From Clostridiales bacterium (GTDB lineage Bacteria > Bacillota > Clostridia > Christensenellales > CAG-314): a stretch of DNA of 11,299 nucleotides. The stretch's first letter is position 1. The number at the start of each line of letters is the position of its first letter. A model generated the notes under the pieces. It was not told the DNA's origin. It was given only the letters and a program-made list of their open reading frames with translations, and did not search any database. The position numbers and the translations under genes were made by a program. The stretch is taken from NCBI GenBank assembly GCA_003537755.1, contig DPQS01000035.1, positions 6,377-17,675 of the forward strand, given 5' to 3'. This document shows positions 6,737 through 11,299 of the stretch, piece by piece.

Positions 6737-6928
6737 CTAATCTTCAAAAATTATTTCTTTTGACTCGCAAAAAGCATAAAACTTTCTCATTGCCACATAA
6801 GTAGGTTTACGTTTGCCGTTTTCCCATCTATTAAGAGTGTTAAAAGCAACACCACAAGCCTTTGCAAATTCCATTTGGCTTAAATGTAATTTTTCCCTTG
6901 CAAATTTTACCTTATCCTTAAACTCCAT
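6737..6928 (-). CDS. Short XRE/Cro-type repressor
   Basis: This 63-residue protein is almost entirely one lambda-Cro/XRE helix-turn-helix. Residues about 5-55 contain LSQMEFAKACGVAFNTLNRW followed by ENGKRKPT, the standard scaffold and recognition helices. There is no extra dimerisation or sensor domain. ATG 6928 is preceded by AGAGG at a six-base gap. It is the first gene of the minus-strand block, 17 bases ahead of the 922-aa gene. Its promoter holds paired 9-bp repeats, so it most likely represses its own operon and keeps the 922-aa protein low until needed, as in phage and defence-module control. The DNA-binding role is well supported by the family; the target assignment is inferred from position. 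Confidence 0.85.
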   Translation of the reverse strand: MEFKDKVKFAREKLHLSQMEFAKACGVAFNTLNRWENGKRKPTYVAMRKFYAFCESKEIIFED

Positions 6929-6949
6929 ACAAAACCTCTAAAAACAGGA

Positions 6950-6989
6950 TTTATGCAATTATTATACTGCCTTTATGCAACTTTTGCAA
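6950..6989 (-). promoter_or_regulatory. Promoter and tandem operators of the XRE/922-aa operon
   Basis: On the minus strand, TTGCAA (6984-6989), a 17-base spacer and a perfect TATAAT (6961-6966) form a strong promoter pointing at the XRE gene. Two identical 9-bp direct repeats, TTGCATAAA on the minus strand, lie at 6972-6980 (inside the -35/-10 spacer) and 6950-6958 (just past the -10). They are 22 bp apart, about two helical turns. This placement would let a bound repressor block RNA polymerase directly, so the XRE protein is the natural candidate ligand. Confidence 0.7.
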
Positions 6990-7198
6990 TAGCAAGAAAT
7001 GCACTATTTAATCTTTTTATTAGAAAATACCATTATTTTTGATTTGTCTTATTGAAAACTTAATAAGATAAACTCACATTCATAGAAGTAAAAATTAAAT
7101 TTTGGCACCGGTGCGTGGGCTTGTCTTGATACAAGTCGGCTCGGCTTGAGTTGCACAAGAAAAGGTTTGACAAGTACAGTCAAGCCTTTTTCTTAAGA
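6990..7198. other. Noncoding DNA between the operon promoter and the palindromic repeat
   Basis: No gene is seen. The first part is as AT-rich as the minus-strand block and includes a 7-bp inverted repeat, TCTTATT/AATAAGA (7047-7053, 7062-7068). At about 7100 the composition shifts to host-like, starting with the perfect 10-bp palindrome GCACCGGTGC (7105-7114) and a CTTGT/ACAAG hairpin. The shift may mark the edge of a separately acquired AT-rich segment inside the island. Confidence 0.45.
7160..7191. terminator. Hairpin terminator inside the island
   Basis: AAAAGGTTTGAC (7160-7171) pairs with GTCAAGCCTTTT (7179-7190) over 12 positions with one wobble, around a 7-base loop. T residues follow on both strands, so it could act in either direction. 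No gene ends nearby; it may insulate the operon promoter or be the end of a lost gene. Confidence 0.6.
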
Positions 7199-7470
7199 TT
7201 AATTTAGCAATCACTAACAATTTTTGCGGTCAATATGACGGCTAATTATACGTTAAACGCCCATCCACGTACATCCAGTACGAGTTCGGTCGTTTGCCTT
7301 TAATTATCTTGCCATCTTGACCGCAAAAACGCTTCGCGCCCTAAAGGCGAGGATTTTTTGATGATTTTTGACGAGGTTGAGTGCAGGTGTACTAGAAGTA
7401 CATCAAGCGAAAACTCGTCGAAAAGGGAAGAAAAGACCGCCTTTAAGGTTGTTGGTGATTGCTAAATTAA
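7199..7470. repeat. 272-bp element of nested inverted repeats (MITE-like or structured RNA)
   Basis: The outer ends are 22-bp inverted repeats with one mismatch (7199-7220 beginning TTAATTTAGC, and 7449-7470 ending GCTAAATTAA). The match resumes inward at GCGGTC/GACCGC (7226-7231, 7435-7440). Inside lie two further imperfect hairpins. The first is TTTTTGCGGTCAA (7221-7233) with TTGACCGCAAAAA (7317-7329), and its tip is CGTAC-atcca-GTACG (7268-7282). The second is TTTTTGACGAG (7365-7375) with CTCGTCGAAAA (7414-7424), and its tip is GTACT-aga-AGTAC (7389-7401). Both tips carry paired GTAC words. Reading frames through the region are repeat translations. It could be a miniature transposable element, a structured RNA, or end-proximal recombination or transfer DNA of the island. 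Confidence 0.6.
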
Positions 7471-7575
7471 CCCTACGCTCCTTTTGCTCTCGCCGCCTTA
7501 TCGTTACAATAAGTGGCGTGCGAAATAACGTAGCGCTTCGTTTCACTACGCTTACCGCCGAAGGGCACGGACGGA
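7471..7575. other. Right end of the island, noncoding
   Basis: No gene is supported. The stretch holds small imperfect hairpins, for example TTAT...ATAA inside CGCC...GGCG at about 7489-7517, and runs straight into the right attachment repeat. A plus-strand frame from 7368 and a minus-strand frame from 7726 pass through it, but both translate the palindromes and the tRNA end copy. Confidence 0.4.
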
Positions 7576-7596
7576 CGAATCCCCTTATCTCCACCA
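7576..7596 (+). repeat. Right attachment repeat (attR), copy of the tRNA-Ala 3' end
   Basis: This is an exact 21-bp copy of 2302-2322. Only the tRNA 3' portion is present and no cloverleaf can form, so it is not a second tRNA gene. The host-derived terminator follows at 7604. Confidence 0.85.
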
Positions 7597-7603
7597 CATT
7601 CAG

Positions 7604-7633
7604 GACTTGGCGTATGCGCCAAGTCTTTTTTTT
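7604..7633 (+). terminator. Original tRNA-Ala terminator, stranded by the insertion
   Basis: GACTTGGCG (7604-7612) and CGCCAAGTC (7617-7625) form a perfect 9-bp stem with a 4-base loop, followed by eight T. It begins 8 bases after the duplicated CCA, the expected spot for a tRNA terminator before the island inserted. No gene now reads into it directly. Confidence 0.85.
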
Positions 7634-7700
7634 GCATTGCTCACGCATCGCTACGCTCGACAACAAACAATCGGCGCACCAATTCGTTTGAGCCTTTCGC

Positions 7701-7741
7701 GCAACCAGCGGTTGCAAAAATAGCAACGCAACGTTGGTTGC
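7701..7741. promoter_or_regulatory. Inverted repeats at the HTH-glycohydrolase promoter (possible operator)
   Basis: GCAACC-agc-GGTTGC (7701-7715) and GCAAC...GTTGC (7723-7741, centred on the palindrome CAACGTTG) share the same half-site. The second one covers the first bases of the -35. They are candidate binding sites for the XRE domain encoded just downstream, or for another regulator. Confidence 0.45.
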
Positions 7742-7766
7742 AATGCACTACTTTTTGTTTTATAAT
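7738..7766 (+). promoter_or_regulatory. Promoter of the HTH-glycohydrolase gene
   Basis: TTGCAA (7738-7743) and a perfect TATAAT (7761-7766) are separated by 17 bases, giving a predicted start near 7773. AAGGAG (7782-7787) sits 8 bases before ATG 7796. Confidence 0.75.
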
Positions 7767-7795
7767 TATTTAAAACAAATTAAGGAGCTTTTGTC

Positions 7796-9382
7796 ATGAC
7801 TATTTCCGAGAAAATTTACAAATTGCGTACGAAAAGCGGTTTCTCACAAGAAGTTTTTGCCGAAAAACTGGACGTCACGCGCCAATCGGTGCAAAAGTGG
7901 GAATCGGGATTAAGCCTTCCTACCATAGAAAAACTCGTTTCCATAGCAACACTTTTCAATGTGTCCATGGACTACCTTTGCCACAACACAGACACCGAAG
8001 TTTCCGACGGGCGAACCGACAAAGAATACATCCCCGATTACGGAAAAATGCACTCGTGGGAGTCTTATGCTAAAAGTCTTGAAATCGAATACAGCCAACT
8101 CGTCGACGAGGGCAAGGATGTCGAGAATTTGAGGGACGTTTTTGTTGCCGTTGAAAAAATGCCGCCAAGTAAACATAAAGACGAAATTGCCGATTCGATT
8201 TTTAAAATAGTCGATTCTCTGCCGATAAAAAAGGGATACGACTTTGTCGAGCCGAACGATTACGTAGCGATAAAAACGTTAAGCGACGGTTGTTGCCACA
8301 AGGAAACCGCCGCCAAACCTGACGATGAAATCTTGCTTGATAAAGTCAAGGGCGGTTGGTACGGCAGAATTTGCGGTTGTTATCTTGGCAAACCTGTGGA
8401 ATGTATCTTTATGCCCGACATGAAAAAGATTTTAACCCGTACCGACAACTACCCTTTACATAGATATATCGACCTTGAAGATGTACAAAAAATAGATTCA
8501 AGCGACATAACGCATCCCATAAAACAACGTGCTTACCCGAAGGATTTCAACAAAATGCCGTCCGACGACGACACCAACTATATGCTGATCGCGTATGAAG
8601 TTTTAAAGCGTTACGGCAGAGATTTCACTTCGTCCGACGTTGCCGAAGTATGGCTTTCCACGCAGACTAAATATCCCTACTGCACTGCCGAAAGGGTTGC
8701 GTATATCAACTTGATTAACGGTTTCGTTCCGCCCGAAAGCGGTGAATACAAAAACGCCTATCGTGAATGGATAGGCGCGCAAATTCGTTCGGATTTTTAC
8801 GGATATATCAATCCCGGTGATCCCGAAACGGCGGCAGAAATGGCATGGCGCGACGCACGCGTTTCTCACGTTAAAAACGGAATTTATGGTTCGATGTGGG
8901 TGGCCGCCATGATTGCCGAAGCGTACGTTACCGATGACATCAAACGCATTATACAAGCCGGACTTTCACAAATTCCGTCGTCGTCCAGATTACATAAAGC
9001 CGTCACAAACATTATTGCCACGCATGAAAACGGTGTATCTGCCGAAAGTTGCATATCCGACATAAGAACGCGTTGGAACGAAGAGTTCAGCTACAATTGG
9101 TGTCATACAATTTCCAATGCCGAAATCGTTGCAACCGCGCTTTTGTACGGCAATAAAGACTACGGCAAATCCGTTTGCTTAGCTGTCGGCGCATGCTTCG
9201 ATACCGATTGTAACGGCGCAACCGTAGGTTCCGTATTAGGCACCGCAATCGGCTATAACGCTATCCCCGAATATTGGAAAAACAGAGTACACGATACACT
9301 TGAAAGTACGCTTATGGGCTACAATAGCGTATCCATTAGCGACATGGCAGAAAAAACGCTCGATTTTATCAAAAAGGACTGA
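7796..9382 (+). CDS. XRE helix-turn-helix / ADP-ribosylglycohydrolase fusion
   Basis: This is a 528-residue, two-part protein. Residues about 3-64 are an XRE DNA-binding domain (GFSQEVFAEKLDVTRQSVQK, then WESGLSLP). A linker of about 110 residues follows. Residues about 180-527 match the ADP-ribosylglycohydrolase (DraG/ARH) family. The landmarks are GGWYGRICGCYLGKPVE near 186, the metal-binding PSDDDTN at 255-261, SHVKNGIYG at 357-365 and the C-terminal DTDCNGATVGSVLG from 469. Family members bind two Mg ions through these Asp clusters and cleave ADP-ribose from protein side chains or related substrates. The acidic motifs look intact, so catalysis is plausible, but the substrate is unknown. 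The fusion suggests a regulator that senses or processes an ADP-ribosylated ligand. ATG 7796 has a good AAGGAG and its own promoter. It lies in the flank just outside the island, with a terminator after it. Confidence 0.85.
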   Translation: MTISEKIYKLRTKSGFSQEVFAEKLDVTRQSVQKWESGLSLPTIEKLVSIATLFNVSMDYLCHNTDTEVSDGRTDKEYIPDYGKMHSWESYAKSLEIEYSQLVDEGKDVENLRDVFVAVEKMPPSKHKDEIADSIFKIVDSLPIKKGYDFVEPNDYVAIKTLSDGCCHKETAAKPDDEILLDKVKGGWYGRICGCYLGKPVECIFMPDMKKILTRTDNYPLHRYIDLEDVQKIDSSDITHPIKQRAYPKDFNKMPSDDDTNYMLIAYEVLKRYGRDFTSSDVAEVWLSTQTKYPYCTAERVAYINLINGFVPPESGEYKNAYREWIGAQIRSDFYGYINPGDPETAAEMAWRDARVSHVKNGIYGSMWVAAMIAEAYVTDDIKRIIQAGLSQIPSSSRLHKAVTNIIATHENGVSAESCISDIRTRWNEEFSYNWCHTISNAEIVATALLYGNKDYGKSVCLAVGACFDTDCNGATVGSVLGTAIGYNAIPEYWKNRVHDTLESTLMGYNSVSISDMAEKTLDFIKKD

Positions 9383-9427
9383 GGTTTTATTTTGCCTCTC
9401 ACATTTTGAATCCTTAATGGCAAAAAA

Positions 9428-9470
9428 AAGACCACTACCCGTTTTATCGAGTGATGGTCTTATTTTGTTT
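9428..9470. terminator. Terminator after the HTH-glycohydrolase gene
   Basis: AAGACCACTAC (9428-9438) pairs with GTGATGGTCTT (9451-9461) with one mismatch and one wobble around a 12-base loop. T-rich tails lie on both sides (eight A before the stem, ATTTTGTTT after), so it may work in both directions. It lies 45 bases after the stop codon. Confidence 0.8.
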
Positions 9471-9870
9471 AGTTCATTTTATTTTTTCCTGGTGAACAAT
9501 GCTTTGATTTTTGCTCCGGGAGTTTTGAAGAAGTTTCCGATGTTGCAACATTTTGGAAAGGGTTACGGGGAAATTATTTTATTTCGCATTCGAAATAAAA
9601 CCGCATTTTTGCGTTACGATTTTCAACATTTACAGTCGCATCACAATGCCTTGACGTAACCACATCGGACGGATTTACGCGGTAATAATTATGTTTGCTA
9701 CGATTAAATAAAAATCAAATGAGTGTACAAAAAAATCGCATACGTATTATTATTTTTGTGACAAGAATGATTTTTTTCACGCAAAAAATCTTTGTGAAAA
9801 ATCGGCATACAATTCGCTCAAATTGATTACGTCTTTTAATCGGTATTCTGTTTCAATTATTGCAAAAGTG
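9471..9870. other. Intergenic region without an intact gene
   Basis: No intact gene is seen. On the minus strand a short frame (9479-9556) ends GNFFKTPGAKIKALFTRKK and looks like a decayed gene fragment; it is preceded by an in-frame stop a few codons upstream. A perfect 10-bp inverted repeat, TTTTATTTCG/CGAAATAAAA, lies at 9577-9600 with a 4-base loop. Another, TTTTTCAC/GTGAAAAA, lies at 9773-9780 and 9794-9801. I looked for a LexA-type GAAC-N4-GTTC box upstream of the polymerase gene and did not find one. A plus-strand frame from 9300 to 9659 overlaps the glycohydrolase gene and the terminator and is rejected. Confidence 0.5.
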
Positions 9871-9879
9871 TGGTAAAAT
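9871..9879 (+). promoter_or_regulatory. Extended -10 promoter at the polymerase gene
   Basis: TGG-TAAAAT (9871-9879) fits an extended -10 element. Only a poor -35 (TTTCAA, 9851-9856) lies 17 bases upstream. The predicted start near 9886 is just past the ATG at 9883, which favours the in-frame ATG at 9913 as the translated start. Confidence 0.4.
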
Positions 9880-9912
9880 AAAATGGACGGGAAATCCACA
9901 CACTACAGACAA

Positions 9913-11181
9913 ATGAAACAGCACACCTATTTTTGCATCGACATGAAGAGTTTTTTTGCCTCCGTCGAGTGCGCCGAACGAAAACTTAACCCCATGACCG
10001 CCAAACTTGTGGTTGCCGACCCCTCTCGCGGAGAAGGGGCAATTTGTCTTGCCGTGTCGCCGAAACTCAAACAAATGGGCGTACCCAACCGCTGCCGCCT
10101 GTTTGAAATCCCCGACAACATCGATTACATCATCGCCAAACCGCAGATGAAAAAGTACATCACCTACTGCGCGGACATCTATGACGTGTACCTCAACTAC
10201 ATAAGCCCCGAGGACATACACGTGTACAGCATTGACGAGTCCTTTATCGACGCGACGGATTACCTTGCCTTGTACGGGCTTACCGCCAAGGAGTTTGCCG
10301 TCAAGCTGACCAACGAAATCGCCACAAAGCTGCACATACCATCGTCCGTCGGCATCGGCAGCAACCTGTATCTTGCCAAAATTGCGCTGGACATAACCGC
10401 CAAACACACCGAGGACCGCATAGGCATACTTACTGAAGAGACCTACCGCGAAACGCTGTGGCACCACCGCCCGATTACCGACTTCTGGAACGTGGCAAAA
10501 GGCACGGCAACGCGGCTTGCCAACTACGGCGTGTTTGACATGGAAGGCATAACGCGTATGCCCGAGCAACTGCTGCACAAACTTTTCGGCAAAAACTACC
10601 GCATACTGCTTGACCATGCATGGGGGAGGGAAAGTTGCACCATTGCCGACATCAAAGCATACAAAAGCAAAACAAAGTCAGTGTCAACGTCGCAAATTCT
10701 GTTCAGCGACTACCCCACCGACAAAGCGCGCATAGTAATGACGGAAATGGCTCTTACCATGTGTCAGGAACTAATGCGCCGCAAAGTGATTGCTAAAAAC
10801 GTGGGCATTTACATCGGCTACAGCAAAGACGTAATACCCGCGACGGGCGGCACCACCCACATGGCTCAGGCAACCAACGCCTACTCCCTTGCAAAAGAAT
10901 ACGTACTGCAGCTGTTTGACAAATACGCCGAACCTGGCGTGCCGATACGCAAACTTGGCATAACGTTCAGCAACCTGTCCGACGAAGCCTGCCGCGGCTA
11001 CGACATATTTACAGACGAAGAGACAATCGAACGCGAACTGCGGCTGGAACACACGGTACTTGACATCAAACAGAAATTCGGCAAAAACGCGATACTGCGT
11101 GGCATCGACCTTGTTGACGGAGCGACGGCGCAGATACGCAACAAACTTATCGGGGGACACAACGGTGGCGACGAAAAATAA
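9913..11181 (+). CDS. Y-family translesion DNA polymerase (DinB/UmuC type)
   Basis: This is a 422-residue error-prone DNA polymerase that copies past damaged bases. The N-terminal palm motif FCIDMKSFFASVE holds the first catalytic Asp (residue 10). The second motif, YSIDESFID, supplies Asp108 and Glu109. SVGIGSNLYLAKIA follows. The thumb-like helix-hairpin-helix region is at about 180-225 and the little-finger domain at about 230-400. The C-terminus (ILRGIDLVDGATAQIRNKLI, then GGHNGG) is typical of the Firmicutes UmuC-like branch rather than classic Pol IV. All catalytic acidic residues are present. ATG 9913 is preferred because homologous proteins usually begin just before this motif and the likely transcript begins after the alternative ATG at 9883. 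Neither start has a clear Shine-Dalgarno sequence. Its 3' end overlaps a YolD-like gene, the usual Firmicutes partner of such polymerases. No SOS box is visible. Confidence 0.92.
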   Translation: MKQHTYFCIDMKSFFASVECAERKLNPMTAKLVVADPSRGEGAICLAVSPKLKQMGVPNRCRLFEIPDNIDYIIAKPQMKKYITYCADIYDVYLNYISPEDIHVYSIDESFIDATDYLALYGLTAKEFAVKLTNEIATKLHIPSSVGIGSNLYLAKIALDITAKHTEDRIGILTEETYRETLWHHRPITDFWNVAKGTATRLANYGVFDMEGITRMPEQLLHKLFGKNYRILLDHAWGRESCTIADIKAYKSKTKSVSTSQILFSDYPTDKARIVMTEMALTMCQELMRRKVIAKNVGIYIGYSKDVIPATGGTTHMAQATNAYSLAKEYVLQLFDKYAEPGVPIRKLGITFSNLSDEACRGYDIFTDEETIERELRLEHTVLDIKQKFGKNAILRGIDLVDGATAQIRNKLIGGHNGGDEK

Positions 11182-11299
11182 GGACGGCGTAGTACTTGAC
11201 GAAGAACTTAATCGTGCGGCGCAATTTTTGCCGTTTGACGCGCTGAAAGGGCTGAGCGAGGAACTGCGCAAACGCGAAGAACGACACACTCGCGTTGAA
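11165..11299 (+). CDS. YolD-like protein, 5' part only
   Basis: The frame starts at GTG 11165, seven bases after GGGGGA (11152-11157), and is open to the end of the window (45 codons). It overlaps the polymerase gene by 17 bases, so the two are probably translationally coupled. The word NRAAQFLPFDALKGLSEEL is the characteristic start of YolD-like proteins (RAAQF-PF-AL-G). These small proteins are commonly encoded beside Y-family polymerases in Firmicutes and are thought to assist or regulate them, playing a UmuD-like part. The remaining C-terminal portion lies outside the window. Confidence 0.8.
   Translation, partial: MATKNKDGVVLDEELNRAAQFLPFDALKGLSEELRKREERHTRVE

Larger units (their letters stand above)
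2302..7596. mobile_element. tRNA-Ala-integrated genomic island, no visible integrase
   Basis: A perfect 21-bp direct repeat bounds about 5.3 kb of sequence: the tRNA 3' end including CCA (2302-2322) and its copy at 7576-7596. The orphaned native tRNA terminator lies 8 bases outside the right copy. The arrangement matches integrative elements that use a tRNA 3' end as attB and rebuild the tRNA on insertion. The cargo is a sigma-like gene, an AT-rich minus-strand block of an XRE repressor, a 922-aa RNA-polymerase-motif protein and a small membrane protein, and a palindrome-rich right end. I find no tyrosine or serine recombinase, excisionase, relaxase or replication gene. It may be a deletion derivative of an integrative conjugative element, or a satellite moved by a recombinase supplied in trans. 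Base composition changes inside it (AT-rich from about 3416 to 7100), so it may be a mosaic. Confidence 0.8.

Noticed and set aside
7199..7470. CRISPR array
   Set aside because: The repeats are inverted and nested, not regularly spaced direct repeats, and no cas gene is present.
7576..7596. Possible second tRNA gene at the right end of the island
   Set aside because: Only the last 21 bases match. There is no D-arm or anticodon arm upstream, so it is an attachment-site duplication.
7368..7726. Frames of about 107 codons on both strands near the island's right end
   Set aside because: They translate the nested palindromes and the copied tRNA end, lack ribosome sites and have no recognisable domain.
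9853..11289. Minus-strand frames of 254 and 172 codons opposite the polymerase gene
   Set aside because: They are antisense shadows of the Y-family polymerase, which has intact catalytic motifs on the plus strand.

Overview
This looks like a stretch of a low-to-mid GC Firmicutes-type (Clostridia-like) chromosome carrying a small tRNA-bounded genomic island. The taxonomic hint is indirect. It rests on an error-prone Y-family polymerase followed by an overlapping YolD-like gene, strong purine-rich Shine-Dalgarno sequences, a CCA-encoding tRNA gene, and helix-turn-helix/sigma-like genes of the sort common in Firmicutes mobile elements. I cannot name a genus.

Left flank (1-2322, host-like composition). 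The 3' end of a large surface protein built from immunoglobulin/MBG-like and two YDG-type repeats (1-1068) is followed by a gene for a four-helix membrane protein with a charged C-terminal tail (1374-2114). That gene has a clear promoter and a strong terminator. Then comes tRNA-Ala(CGC) with its own promoter (2194-2322).

Island (2302-7596). The last 21 bases of the tRNA gene (2302-2322) recur exactly at 7576-7596, which is the signature of site-specific integration into a tRNA 3' end. The original tRNA terminator is now stranded just outside the right repeat (7604-7633). A replacement hairpin sits directly behind the tRNA (2326-2355). Inside the island are a sigma-70-like protein gene (+, 2795-3415) and a markedly AT-rich minus-strand block: a 63-aa XRE/Cro repressor, a 922-aa protein that appears to combine an RNA polymerase alpha-CTD-like segment, a sigma region-4-like helix-turn-helix and several winged-helix-like segments, a 101-aa one-helix membrane protein, and a short start-less reading frame. 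The repressor promoter carries two 9-bp direct repeats 22 bp apart, one inside the -35/-10 spacer and one just past the -10. No integrase, excisionase, relaxase or transposase gene is visible, so the island is either decayed or moved in trans. Its right end (7199-7470) is a gene-free set of nested inverted repeats.

Right flank (7597-11299). An XRE helix-turn-helix/ADP-ribosylglycohydrolase fusion gene (7796-9382) has a textbook promoter with inverted repeats over the -35. After a terminator and a gene-poor stretch of about 440 bases come a Y-family DNA polymerase gene and, overlapping its end, the start of a YolD-like gene that runs off the window.

The most interesting candidate system is the AT-rich repressor/922-aa/membrane-protein block. 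It looks like transferred cargo, is regulated like a phage or defence module, and its central protein mimics two promoter-recognition parts of RNA polymerase. Its function is unknown, and nothing in the sequence proves that it is a defence system.
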